64,000 nt of DNA from Synechococcus sp. CBW1004 (lineage in GTDB: Bacteria; Cyanobacteriota; Cyanobacteriia; PCC-6307; Cyanobiaceae), in the NCBI RefSeq assembly GCF_015840715.1, contig NZ_CP060397.1, positions 2,066,686 to 2,130,685 on the forward strand, given 5' to 3'. This document shows positions 55,609 to 64,000 of this stretch, one piece after another. The stretch's first letter is position 1; each line of letters opens with the position of its first letter. The translations under genes and the position numbers were made by a program. Below the pieces are notes generated by a model. That model did not search any database and was not told the origin of the DNA. It worked only from the letters and a program-made list of their open reading frames with translations.

Positions 55609-56495
55609 AGGCCCAGGTCCGCGGCGCAGCTGATCTGGGCGGTGGCCACCGAGGGGCAGGAGCGTTTGATCAGGCCGCTGAGCACCGCGCCCGGGCCGAT
55701 CTCGACGGCGGTGTCGATGCCTGTCGCGACCAGCTGCTCCATGGTTTCGCGCCAGCGCACGCCGCTGGTCATCTGGGTGATCAGCCGCCGCTTGAGGGCC
55801 GCCCCATCCCGTTCGGGCGTGGGATCGGTGTTGCTCAGCACCGGGATCACGGCATCGGCGAAGGGAACCGGTTCCAGTTCGGCGGCGAAGGCGGCCGCGG
55901 CTTCGGCCATGAACGGGGAGTGGAAGGCGCCGCTCACCGCCAGAGGCACCGCCCGCTTGCGCTTCAGCTGACCGCACACCGTGGATACCGCCTCCGGGGT
56001 GCCGGAGAGCACCACCTGGGCGCTGCTGTTGTCGTTGGCGATCACCACACCTTCCGTGGCGGCCACCAGATCCTCCAGTCCGGCGCGGTCGAAGCCCATC
56101 ACCGCTGTCATGGCACCGCCGCCGGCGGCGGCCATCAGCTCGCTGCGGCGGCGCATCAGCCCCAGGCCGGTGTCCACGTCGAAGACGCCGGCGGCATAGA
56201 GCGCGACCAGCTCGCCGAGGCTGTGGCCGGCCACCAGCTCGGCCTGGCGGCCCTGGTCCCGCAGCGCATCGATCAGCAGGCTCTCGACCACGAACAGGGC
56301 CGGCTGGGTGTTGCGGGTGTCGTTGAGATCGCTCAGGTCGCCGCCGGCCTCGCCGGCGCAGATGGCCAGCAGGTCGCGGCCGAGCAGTTCGGAGGCAGTG
56401 TTGAAGCGCTCGCGGGCGCCAGGCAGGTCAAGCACGCCCTCCGCCATGCCCACTTTCTGCGAACCCTGTCCGGGAAACACCCAGGCGATGGCCAT
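55605..56495 (-). CDS. fabD: Malonyl-CoA:ACP transacylase
   Basis: A 296-residue enzyme loading malonate onto ACP. The nucleophile motif LVAGHSLGELVAL, AWVFPGQGSQKVGMAEG at the N-terminus and AVSGAFHSPFMAEAA with the catalytic His are all present. It lies 37 bases after fabH and before plsC with a GTGA overlap. Confidence 0.96.
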   Translation of the reverse strand: MAIAWVFPGQGSQKVGMAEGVLDLPGARERFNTASELLGRDLLAICAGEAGGDLSDLNDTRNTQPALFVVESLLIDALRDQGRQAELVAGHSLGELVALYAAGVFDVDTGLGLMRRRSELMAAAGGGAMTAVMGFDRAGLEDLVAATEGVVIANDNSSAQVVLSGTPEAVSTVCGQLKRKRAVPLAVSGAFHSPFMAEAAAAFAAELEPVPFADAVIPVLSNTDPTPERDGAALKRRLITQMTSGVRWRETMEQLVATGIDTAVEIGPGAVLSGLIKRSCPSVATAQISCAADLGL

Positions 56496-56532
56496 GCTGG
56501 CGTCGTGCTTCAGATCGGCAGGAGATTAGGTG

Positions 56533-57654
56533 TCAGCTCGCCTGCGGCCCTCTCCAGCGCAGAAGGGCTCCGCCCCAGCTGAGGCCCGCGCCGAAACCGC
56601 TGCTGGCGATCAGGTGACCGCTCTGGATGCGGCCATCGCGCACGGCTTCATCGAGCATCAGCGGAATTGTGGCAGCCGAGGTGTTGCCGTAGTGGGCCAG
56701 GTTGCTGAGCACGCGCTCGTGGGGCACGGCGAAGCGGTCGGCGACGGCGTCGAGGATGCGCTGATTGGCCTGGTGGAGCAGCAGCCAGTCGAGGGCGGAG
56801 GCCTCCAGGCCGGTGCTCGCCAGCAGCTCGGCCAGCACCGCCGGCACCTCGCGCACGGCGAACTTGTAGACCTCCTGGCCGTTCATGTGGATCGTGGCGA
56901 AGCCGCCGATCTGGGCGCTGGTGTCTCCCACCAGGGGCCTGTGATGCTCGGTCTGGGCGAGGGTGAGGCAGGCGTTGCGGCTGCCGTCGGAGCGCATGCG
57001 GAAAGCCACCAGGCCGTCCTCATCGGCTTCGCAGGCCTCGAGGGCCACGGCACCGGCCCCGTCGCCGAACAGCACGCAGGTGCGGCGATCGTCCCAGTCG
57101 AGCCAGCGGCTGAGCTGATCGGCGCCGATCACCAGCACCTTCGTGAAGCTGCCATTGCGGAGGTACTGGGCAGCCGTGATCAGGGCGAACAGGAAGCCGC
57201 TGCAGGCGGCGGTCAGGTCGAAGGCCACGGCGCGGGAGGCGCCGATGGCGGCCTGCACCCGCGGTGCGGTGCCGAACAGGTCGTCGGGGCTCGAGGTGGC
57301 CAGAAGGATCAGATCCAGCTCCTGCGCCTCCCAGCCGGCATGGGCGAGGGCGGCGCGGGCGGCCTCAGCGGCCAGGGTCGTGATCGTCTCGCCAGGCCCG
57401 GCCACCCGCCGGGCACCGATGCCGGTGCGGCTGCGGATCCAGTCATCGCTGGTCTCGACCCGCGCGCTGAGGTCGCTGTTGCTGAGGCTGGTGGCGGGGA
57501 CGGCGCTGCCGCAGCCCACGAGTGCCGCGCCGCGGAGATGTGACGCGCCGCGGTGGGCGGGAGTCGCCGCGCTGAGGGTGTTCGCTGACAAGCCTGCGTC
57601 AGCTCCCGGCCCGGGCGACTGCGCCATCCCATCTCCGTTGCGACCGTCAGTCAA
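56533..57654 (-). CDS. fabH: Beta-ketoacyl-ACP synthase III
   Basis: A 373-residue initiating condensing enzyme. Catalytic triad segments: FDLTAACSGFLFAL (Cys), LLLHQANQRILDAV (His) and LAHYGNTSAATIPL (Asn). A 40-residue low-complexity N-terminus precedes GAALVGCGSAVPATSLSNSD. The TTG start at 57654 overlaps the plsX stop by 4 bases; a later ATG (MAQSPGPG) is an alternative. Confidence 0.94.
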   Translation of the reverse strand: MTDGRNGDGMAQSPGPGADAGLSANTLSAATPAHRGASHLRGAALVGCGSAVPATSLSNSDLSARVETSDDWIRSRTGIGARRVAGPGETITTLAAEAARAALAHAGWEAQELDLILLATSSPDDLFGTAPRVQAAIGASRAVAFDLTAACSGFLFALITAAQYLRNGSFTKVLVIGADQLSRWLDWDDRRTCVLFGDGAGAVALEACEADEDGLVAFRMRSDGSRNACLTLAQTEHHRPLVGDTSAQIGGFATIHMNGQEVYKFAVREVPAVLAELLASTGLEASALDWLLLHQANQRILDAVADRFAVPHERVLSNLAHYGNTSAATIPLMLDEAVRDGRIQSGHLIASSGFGAGLSWGGALLRWRGPQAS

Positions 57655-59105
57655 CCACAGGTGGATGCACCGGTGACGCCGGTCGTTCCCGCGGGAGCGC
57701 CGCTCGTTCCCTGCTCACCCAGGGCATGCAGGTCCTCCATGACGCCATGGCTGGCGGCGGAGTGGGCCAGCCGCAGGGCGCTGAGCACCGACAGGGCCTT
57801 GCTGCTGCCGTGGCCGATCACGCAGACGCCGTCGACGCCCAGCAGCAGCGCGCCGCCGTGCTCGGCGTGGTCAAGGCGTTTCTTGATGCGGCGCAGGTTG
57901 TTGATCAGGAAGGCCGAGCCCACCTTTCCGCGTCGGCCCCGCGGCAGTTCCACCTTGATCACGTCCAGGAGCACGCTGCCGACGCTCTCCAGGAACTTGA
58001 GCAGGACGTTGCCGGTGTAGCCGTCGCACACCACCACGTCGAAGTTGCCCGAGAGAATGTCGCGGCCCTCGCAGTTGCCGGCGAAGCGGAAGCGGCTCTC
58101 GCCGGCCAGAAGCGGGTAGGTGCGCAGACAGAGCTCGTTGCCCTTGCACTCCTCCTCGCCGATGTTCACCAGGCCGATGCGCGGGCGGGCCACCTGCAAC
58201 ACATCACGGCTGTAGATGTTGCCCAGCAGGGCCCATTGATGCAGCCATTCCGGCTTGCAGTCCATGTTGGCGCCCACATCGAGCACCAGCACCTGCTGGC
58301 TCGGATCGCGGGTGGGGAACAGGGCGCCGATCGCCGGCCGGTCGATGCCCTTGAGGCGCCCGAGTCGGAAGATCGCCGAGGCCATCACCGCCCCGGAGTT
58401 GCCGGCGGAGTAGACGGCGGTGGCCTTGCCGTCCTTGACCAGATCCATCGCCATGTTGATGCTGGCGTCGCGCTTGCGGCGCACGGCGGTGGCCTCGTCA
58501 TCCATGCCCACCGAGGGACCGCTGGCCACCAGCTGGATCAGGCCGCGCGCCACGGCGTCGTCAAGGGCGTCCTGAAGCTCCATCGCCGCCACCGCCTCCT
58601 GCAGCGGTCCGGGCTCGGCCACGAAGCGCACCCGCAGCGGCAGGCGCTGCACGGCCTGCAGGCAACCCTCCAGGATCGGACCGGGGGCGTAGTCGCCGCC
58701 CATGCCGTCGACGGCCACCCAGACCCGCCGGCGATCATCGATCGGCCCATCGCCGCCGCCGCCACCAGCGCCGTGTTGCAGGCGCCTCAGTGGATCGAAG
58801 ACCAGCGGCTGCAGCACCGAGCCCGCCATCGAGCTGGCGGCGCCGGCGACGCTGCCGGCGGCGTTGCCGGCGACCCCGGCCATCGAGCCCGCCACGCCGG
58901 CCACGGAACCCGCCACCGAGGCGGTGCGGTTGGCCGTCGCATTGGCGGTGTCCACCAGGGCGGAGGCGGTGTCCACCAGGGTGGTGACAGCCGGATTGCG
59001 TCGATACCAGATCACCAGGCGCCGGATCGCCCGGCTCGGTTTGGCGCGACCGGAGCGCCCGGGGGCGGGGCGGGGGTCGGCGCGGTCAGGCTCCTTCGGT
59101 GGCAA
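57651..59105 (-). CDS. plsX: Phosphate acyltransferase PlsX with long N-terminal extension
   Basis: PlsX makes acyl-phosphate from acyl-ACP for phospholipid synthesis. The catalytic domain starts near residue 128 (RRRVWVAVDGMGGDYAPGPI) with YSAGNSGAVMASAI, FPTRDPSQQVLVLDVGAN and VVCDGYTGNVLLKFLESVG. The first 127 residues are extra relative to the usual length of about 340: a basic helix (RAIRRLVIWYRRNPAV) and a Val/Ala/Gly/Ser repeat (SVAGSVAGVAGSMAGVAG). The 3' end of rpaB overlaps its 5' end by 20 bases. Confidence 0.93.
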   Translation of the reverse strand: MPPKEPDRADPRPAPGRSGRAKPSRAIRRLVIWYRRNPAVTTLVDTASALVDTANATANRTASVAGSVAGVAGSMAGVAGNAAGSVAGAASSMAGSVLQPLVFDPLRRLQHGAGGGGGDGPIDDRRRVWVAVDGMGGDYAPGPILEGCLQAVQRLPLRVRFVAEPGPLQEAVAAMELQDALDDAVARGLIQLVASGPSVGMDDEATAVRRKRDASINMAMDLVKDGKATAVYSAGNSGAVMASAIFRLGRLKGIDRPAIGALFPTRDPSQQVLVLDVGANMDCKPEWLHQWALLGNIYSRDVLQVARPRIGLVNIGEEECKGNELCLRTYPLLAGESRFRFAGNCEGRDILSGNFDVVVCDGYTGNVLLKFLESVGSVLLDVIKVELPRGRRGKVGSAFLINNLRRIKKRLDHAEHGGALLLGVDGVCVIGHGSSKALSVLSALRLAHSAASHGVMEDLHALGEQGTSGAPAGTTGVTGASTCG

Positions 59106-59859
59106 CGGGGGCGGTGCGGGGTTCGGGGGAAGGGGTGTCGACGATCCGCTGGAACAGGTAGCCGGTTCCCCGGGCCGTGAGGATCAGTTCCGGGTTGGCC
59201 GGATCCTGCTCCAGTTTGGAACGCAGCCGGGAGATATGAACATCCACCACCCGTGTGTCGACATGCCGCTCTGGGGTATAGCCCCACACCTCGCGCAGGA
59301 TCTCGCCGCGGCTGAACGGCTCGCCGGAGCGGCTCACCAGCAGCTCCAGCAGGCTGAATTCCATGCCCGTGAGGCGGATCCGTTCCTCCCCCTGGAACAC
59401 CTGGCGCTTGTTGGTGTCGATGCGCAGGTCGCCGACCTGGATCACGCCGGTATTGGGGATGCCGCTGGCCGGCTCCTTGTCCACCCGCCTGAGCACACAG
59501 CGGATGCGGGCTTCCAGCTCCTTGGGGCTGAACGGCTTGACGACGTAGTCGTCAGCGCCCAGCTCCAGGCCGGTGATCCGGTCGGCGACATCCCCCAGGG
59601 CCGTGAGCATCACGATCGGCACATCCGATTCGCGCCTGAGCTCCTGGCAGACGCCGTAGCCGTCGAGCTTGGGCATCATCACGTCCAGCACCACAAGATC
59701 AGGGCTGGTGCGGCGGAAGGCCTCAATCGCCTCCTCGCCGTCGCAGGCGGTGATCACCTGGTAGCCGATCATCGAGAGCCGCGTTTCCAGGATTCTGCGG
59801 ATGCTTGCCTCGTCATCGACGACGAGAATGGTCTCCTTGGCAGCTGGGGTCGCGGACAT
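59086..59859 (-). CDS. rpaB: OmpR-type response regulator RpaB
   Basis: A 257-residue receiver plus winged-helix regulator. ETILVVDDEASIRRILETRL, phospho-acceptor PDLVVLDVMMPK (D59) and the wHTH GYTPERHVDTRVVDVHISRL and LEQDPANPELILTARGTGYL match cyanobacterial/plastid RpaB (ycf27), which controls high-light and photosynthetic genes. The ATG at 59859 gives the family N-terminus; the frame is open to 59970 with non-conserved sequence. It begins the rpaB-plsX-fabH-fabD-plsC series. Confidence 0.94.
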   Translation of the reverse strand: MSATPAAKETILVVDDEASIRRILETRLSMIGYQVITACDGEEAIEAFRRTSPDLVVLDVMMPKLDGYGVCQELRRESDVPIVMLTALGDVADRITGLELGADDYVVKPFSPKELEARIRCVLRRVDKEPASGIPNTGVIQVGDLRIDTNKRQVFQGEERIRLTGMEFSLLELLVSRSGEPFSRGEILREVWGYTPERHVDTRVVDVHISRLRSKLEQDPANPELILTARGTGYLFQRIVDTPSPEPRTAPVATEGA

Positions 59860-59999
59860 GCAGGGGTTGGAGCGCGAGGCGGCAGGCCCTGTCGGGGGCG
59901 AAGCGGAAGGGGCACGCCCGGATTCGGAGGGCTCAAGCGTTCCACTGAAAAGCCCTGCCGGGGAGTTCATTACGGAACGCCACCTTTCTTCATAAGTTC

Positions 60000-61748
60000 G
60001 TGCCCAAGGCCAGCGCCTCCTACGTCTGCCAGGCCTGCGGGGCCCGCACGCGCCAGTTCTTCGGTCGCTGCAGTGCCTGCGGTGCCTGGAACACGCTGGT
60101 GGAGCAGCGGGAGGCCCCGGTCGATGCCCGGCGGCGCCGGCCTGTCGCCGAGGAGACCGGGGCGACCACGGGACGGCCGCGGCGCTCCGAGCCGATCGAG
60201 ACGGTGGGGGAGCGGCCGCTGCAGCGGCTGGCCAGCGGCTACGGCGAACTCGACCGGGTGCTGGGCGGGGGGCTGGTGCCGGGTTCGCTGGTGCTGGTGG
60301 GCGGCGACCCCGGCATCGGCAAGAGCACCCTGCTGCTGCAGTGCGCCCGGGCGATGGCGCTCAGCCGTTCGGTTCTGTATGTGAGTGCGGAGGAATCGGC
60401 CCAGCAGGTGAAGCTGCGCTGGCGGCGCCTGCACAGCGGCGATGCAGGCGATGGGGTGCCTGCGGGCCGCTCCGCCCGGGGCGGGGCCGCTGCCCCACAG
60501 GTCCGGCCGTCCGCCGGTGCGGCGGCTCCGCGGGTCTCCGCCTTCGGAGCCGCCGAGCCCGCCGCCCCGCGCCGTTCGGCCGGTGCGATCCCGGCGGGCG
60601 CTTCCGGAGGGCCGTTGCCACGCGATGCCGCCGGTGGGTCGCAGGGGCCGCCTCCCGGGGGCGTTGGATCTGCTACACCTGCGGCTGGGAGCGCCGTGCA
60701 ACGCGGCTTGGCCGGCTCAGGCTCGGATGAGAGCCCCACCGGCGATCCGGAGGCCGCGCCCGGCGCGGCCCCATCCCCATCTCCATCCGCCTCGCTGCAG
60801 CTGCTCGCCGAGACCGATCTGGAGCTGGTGCTGCAGGAGCTGGAGGCGCTGCGGCCGGCGGTGGCGATCATCGACAGCATCCAGGCCCTGCACGACGCCG
60901 AGCTCGCCAGCGCCCCCGGCTCGGTGGCCCAGGTGCGCGAATGCGCCGCCGCCCTGGCCCGCATCGCCAAGCGACAGGACACCGCCCTGGTGCTGGTGGG
61001 CCATGTCACCAAGGAGGGGGCCCTCGCCGGCCCCAAGGTGCTGGAACACCTGGTGGATGCGGTGCTCACCTTCGAGGGCGACCGCTTCGCCAGTCACCGC
61101 CTGCTGCGGGCGGTCAAGAACCGCTTCGGCGCCACCCATGAGCTGGGGGTGTTCGAGATGCGCGATCGCGGCCTGCATGAGGTGGCCAACCCCAGCGAGC
61201 TGTTTCTCGGCGGCGGCGAGCCCAGCAGCGGCACCGCCACGATCGTCGCCTGCGAGGGCACCCGGCCGCTGCTGGTGGAGCTGCAGGCGCTGGTGAGCAC
61301 CACCAGCTACGCCAGTCCCCGCCGCACCGCCACCGGTATCGCGGTCAATCGCCTGCACCAGATCCTGGCGGTGCTCGAGAAGCACCTGGGCCTGCCGCTG
61401 TCGCGCTTCGACTGCTACCTGGCTGTGGCCGGCGGCCTCGAGGTGGAGGAGCCGGCGGCCGACCTCGGCGTGGCCGCGGCGGTGGTGGCCAGCTACCGCG
61501 ATCTCACCCTGCCGCCGGGCACGGCGCTGATCGGTGAGCTGGGCCTTGGCGGTCAGCTGCGGCCGGTGGGTCAGCTGGAGCTGCGGCTGCAGGAGGCGGC
61601 CCGCCTGGGGTTCACCCGGGCGGTGGTGCCCAGGGGCGGTGGGCTCGGCCCGATCGCCGCAGGGCTGGGGCTGGAACTCCGCGAAGCCGGCACGGTGGCC
61701 GAGGCGCTGGTGGCGGCCCTGGGGGTGAACCCGGCGGAGGACGCCTGA
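60000..61748 (+). CDS. radA: DNA repair protein RadA with large insertion
   Basis: A 582-residue RecA-like branch-migration factor. The Cys4 zinc finger CQACGARTRQFFGRCSACGA (10-29), Walker A GGDPGIGKST (101-110), KNRFGATHELGVFEM (the RadA motif) and a Lon-like C-terminal domain are present. A Pro/Ala/Gly-rich insertion of about 117 residues (148-264) lies between the Walker A/VSAEES region and LLAETDLELVLQELE, explaining the excess over the usual length of about 455. Start GTG 60000; divergent from rpaB. Confidence 0.93.
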   Translation: MPKASASYVCQACGARTRQFFGRCSACGAWNTLVEQREAPVDARRRRPVAEETGATTGRPRRSEPIETVGERPLQRLASGYGELDRVLGGGLVPGSLVLVGGDPGIGKSTLLLQCARAMALSRSVLYVSAEESAQQVKLRWRRLHSGDAGDGVPAGRSARGGAAAPQVRPSAGAAAPRVSAFGAAEPAAPRRSAGAIPAGASGGPLPRDAAGGSQGPPPGGVGSATPAAGSAVQRGLAGSGSDESPTGDPEAAPGAAPSPSPSASLQLLAETDLELVLQELEALRPAVAIIDSIQALHDAELASAPGSVAQVRECAAALARIAKRQDTALVLVGHVTKEGALAGPKVLEHLVDAVLTFEGDRFASHRLLRAVKNRFGATHELGVFEMRDRGLHEVANPSELFLGGGEPSSGTATIVACEGTRPLLVELQALVSTTSYASPRRTATGIAVNRLHQILAVLEKHLGLPLSRFDCYLAVAGGLEVEEPAADLGVAAAVVASYRDLTLPPGTALIGELGLGGQLRPVGQLELRLQEAARLGFTRAVVPRGGGLGPIAAGLGLELREAGTVAEALVAALGVNPAEDA

Positions 61749-62270
61749 TCAGAAGTACACGTCGACGCTGCTGCGTCCCGACGACTTGAGCCAGTTCTCG
61801 ATGTCGAGGTAGCCGCCCGGGTAGAGCTTCACCGCCTTGCTCCAGCTCTCGGCGGCCATGTCGAGCCAGCGGTCGGCGCTGTCCTGGTCGCCCGATTCGG
61901 CGGCGATGCGGCCCCATTTCTCATAGATCAGCCCCATGTTCTTGAGGCAGGAGGGGGAGTTGGGGTTCTCCGCCAGCGACTGGCTGTAGTACTCGAGCGC
62001 CTTCTCCTCCTCGCCGGTGCTCATGAAGATGATCGCCATGTTCTTGAGGATCTCGCCCCGGTCGTTGGCGTTCTCCTCGAGCCTGAGTGCCTCCTCGTAG
62101 TTGTCGAGCGCCTCGGCGTAGTCGCCGTCGTTCTGGGCCGAGAGGCCGTCGCGGTAATAGACGTAGGCCTCCTTGGAGCGGGCGTCGATCGGCAGCAGCT
62201 TCACGATCAGATCCGCCATCACCGTGAAGCTCTTGTCGATGAAGTTGTCGTTGCGCTGCGAGCGGGGCAC
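61749..62270 (-). CDS. ycf3: Photosystem I assembly protein Ycf3
   Basis: A 173-residue TPR protein, the usual length, needed for PSI assembly. [56 protein letters not shown] and [12 protein letters not shown] are highly conserved. The start is GTG at 62270 ([14 protein letters not shown]); a longer frame from 62315 is unlikely. Its stop directly abuts the radA stop (convergent). Confidence 0.96.
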   Translation of the reverse strand: MPRSQRNDNFIDKSFTVMADLIVKLLPIDARSKEAYVYYRDGLSAQNDGDYAEALDNYEEALRLEENANDRGEILKNMAIIFMSTGEEEKALEYYSQSLAENPNSPSCLKNMGLIYEKWGRIAAESGDQDSADRWLDMAAESWSKAVKLYPGGYLDIENWLKSSGRSSVDVYF

Positions 62271-62380
62271 GGCGAAGGAGGCGGATCGTCGTCCCATCCT
62301 GCCGCCTGCGCGCATCCCGAGACCGCCCCAGGGAGCAGCGACCCGCTCTCCCTAGCCTGTGGCTCCCTCGCCCTCGGCCG

Positions 62381-64000
62381 TTGCCTCCCGGCACCCTCCG
62401 ACTCTGGCCTCACCGTCCTGCCGGGTCCGTCGGCCCCGCGGGGGCTTCTGGTGGTGGTGGCCCGCTGGGGCCCGAACCTGCAGCAGCCGAGCCGGCGGAG
62501 GGGTCTGCCGACCAGGCCCCCTTCTCGCTGCTGCTGGAGGTGGAGGGGATGAAGTGCGGCGGCTGCGTGCGGGCCGTGGAGCAGCGCCTGATGCAGCAGC
62601 CGGGGGTGCGCCAGGCCAGCGTCAATCTGCTCACCCGCACCGCCTGGCTGGAACTGGAGCCCGGTCTGGGGCGGTTGGGCGAGCCCGGCGCGAGGCCGGA
62701 TGCCGAAGCGGCGGCCCCCGAGTGGATGGCGGCGCTCCTCGCCAGCCTGGCCGAGCTGGGCTTCCAGGCCCGTCCGCGCCAGGAGAACGCCACCCCCCTC
62801 AGCCGGCGTGAGCGGCTGCGGCAGCGCGACTGGTGGCAGCAGTGGCGCACCCTCTTCGTGGCCCTCAGCCTGGTGCTGGTCTCGACCCTGGGCCATGCGG
62901 CAGAGAGCGGCGCCTTCCCCGACCGGCTGCCGTTCACGACCCTGTCCAGCCCCTGGCTGCACGGTCTTGTGGCCACCCTGGCCCTGGCCTTTCCAGGTCG
63001 CATGATCCTGCTGAACGGCTTCCGCGCCGCCCTGGCCGGCCTGCCCAGCATGGACACGCTCGTGGGGCTGGGCATGGCCAGCGCCTGGCTCGCGAGCGCG
63101 GTGGGTCTGCTGTGGCCCGCCAGCGGTTGGCCCTGCTTCTTCAATGAGCCGGTGATGCTGCTGGGCTTCGTGCTGGCCGGACGCTTCCTGGAGGAGCGAG
63201 CCCGCTGGCGCACTGGCCGGGCGATCGAGGAGCTGATCGAGCTGCAGCCCGATCAGGCCCTGCTGCTGGTGGACGACGGCCCGCCGCGGCAGGTGCGCGT
63301 TGGCGGTCTGCGGCCCGGCGATCGCATCCAGGTGCTGCCGGGAGATCGCGTCCCGGTCGACGGCGTGGTGGTTGCCGGCGAGTCGGCACTGGATCTCTCG
63401 GCGCTCACGGGCGAGGCGATGCCCGAGACGGCCGTGGCGGGTCAGGAGCTGTCCGCCGGCTGCCTCAACCTGACGGCGCCGCTGCAGCTGGAGGTGCGTC
63501 GCAGCGGCGCCGAAAGCGCCATCGCCCGCATCGTCCATCTGGTGGAGCAGGCCCAGGCCCGCAAGGCCCCGATCCAGGGCCTCGCCGACCGGGTGGCGGG
63601 TCGCTTCGCCCTGGCGGTGCTGCTGCTGGCTGGTGCCACCTTCCTGTTCTGGTGGCTGCTGGGCGCCAGGCTCTGGCCCCACGTGCTGATTGTTCCGGCC
63701 GGATCGTCCCTGGCCATGCATGGCGCCCACGGTCTGGCGCTGCATGGGGCCCATGGGGCGATGGCGGCGGGCACCACGATCACCCCCCTGGCCCTGGGTC
63801 TGCAGCTGGCGATCGCGGTGCTGGTCGTGGCCTGCCCCTGTGCCCTCGGCCTGGCGACCCCGACGGCGATCACCGTCGGATGCGGCCGCGCTGCGCGGGC
63901 CGGCCTGCTGTTCCGTGGCGGTGATGCGATCGAGATGGCCGCCTCACTGCGGGCGGTGCTGTTCGACAAGACCGGCACGCTCACCCTGGGGCGGCCGTTG
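62381..64000 (+). CDS. Copper-type P1B-ATPase, 3' end cut by window edge
   Basis: The N-terminal 540 residues of a heavy-metal P-type ATPase. A Pro/Gly/Ala-rich leader, then an HMA domain with GMKCGGC metal site, membrane helices, SALTGEAMPETAVAG (TGE), the transport motif VVACPCALGLATPTAI (CPC) and the phosphorylation site LFDKTGTLTLG. The CPC motif indicates Cu+/Ag+; cyanobacterial relatives (CtaA, PacS) supply thylakoid copper, but which type this is cannot be decided. Start chosen as TTG 62381; a CTG or later GTG would be alternatives. No stop within the window. Confidence 0.9.
   Translation, partial: MPPGTLRLWPHRPAGSVGPAGASGGGGPLGPEPAAAEPAEGSADQAPFSLLLEVEGMKCGGCVRAVEQRLMQQPGVRQASVNLLTRTAWLELEPGLGRLGEPGARPDAEAAAPEWMAALLASLAELGFQARPRQENATPLSRRERLRQRDWWQQWRTLFVALSLVLVSTLGHAAESGAFPDRLPFTTLSSPWLHGLVATLALAFPGRMILLNGFRAALAGLPSMDTLVGLGMASAWLASAVGLLWPASGWPCFFNEPVMLLGFVLAGRFLEERARWRTGRAIEELIELQPDQALLLVDDGPPRQVRVGGLRPGDRIQVLPGDRVPVDGVVVAGESALDLSALTGEAMPETAVAGQELSAGCLNLTAPLQLEVRRSGAESAIARIVHLVEQAQARKAPIQGLADRVAGRFALAVLLLAGATFLFWWLLGARLWPHVLIVPAGSSLAMHGAHGLALHGAHGAMAAGTTITPLALGLQLAIAVLVVACPCALGLATPTAITVGCGRAARAGLLFRGGDAIEMAASLRAVLFDKTGTLTLGRPL

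Overview
The window is a gene-dense, very GC-rich stretch of a cyanobacterial chromosome, most likely a Cyanobium/Synechococcus-type picocyanobacterium. Evidence: NDH-1 genes ndhA-I-G-E, ndhD, ndhF and ndhM; plant-type carotenoid genes crtP and crtB; ycf3 and ycf34; the RuBisCO regulator rbcR; rpaB; and several HIP1 octamers (GCGATCGC). No rRNA, tRNA, CRISPR array or intact transposase was seen.

Layout. 1-14.6 kb mixes housekeeping genes (nagA, purE, cysC, an eIF1-like yciH) with accessory material: a partial GT-C glycosyltransferase, a Phd-type antitoxin next to an internally deleted VapC, a HEPN/MNT pair, a ChaN-PDZ protein, an O-methyltransferase, a second PIN-toxin fragment, and an outer-membrane porin broken by a one-base frameshift. 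14.6-30.7 kb is mostly core: trpB, a proteasome-like peptidase, hrcA, rhodanese, DUF3352, sixA, gltA-ndhAIGE, nadK, a CYTH protein apparently starting at CTG, a small LuxR regulator, metF and a sugar-nucleotide pyrophosphorylase. 30.7-40 kb carries scpA, ndhD and ndhF. Between the two ndh genes lie a flavodoxin-like protein, a Kir-type channel homologue with a non-canonical filter, a Uma2 protein and two unusual noncoding tracts: 33.9-34.5 kb (perfect inverted repeats and a possible three-way junction) and 37.3-37.8 kb (two 132-bp direct repeats with conserved hairpins).

40-50 kb is a photosynthesis/carotenoid neighbourhood (Z-ISO-like nnrU, rbcR, ndhM, crtP, crtB). Between rbcR and ndhM sits a block of about 4 kb of small secreted or membrane proteins and an MCE/MlaD-type protein; one gene there is also broken at a homopolymer. 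50-64 kb is core again: an RRM protein, CCA-adding enzyme, ycf34-tsaB-ydcF, the lipid operon rpaB-plsX-fabH-fabD-plsC on the minus strand, radA, ycf3, and the start of a copper-type P-ATPase running off the right edge.

How they work together: the ndh genes contribute membrane and ferredoxin-side subunits of one NDH-1 complex (respiration and cyclic electron flow). crtB and crtP catalyse consecutive steps of carotenoid synthesis. plsX, fabH, fabD and plsC link fatty-acid initiation to phospholipid assembly. The most unusual content is the repeat/hairpin DNA flanking the Kir/flavodoxin/Uma2 segment, and the number of decaying or frameshifted accessory genes (VapC, PIN, HEPN, porin, secreted glycine-zipper protein).
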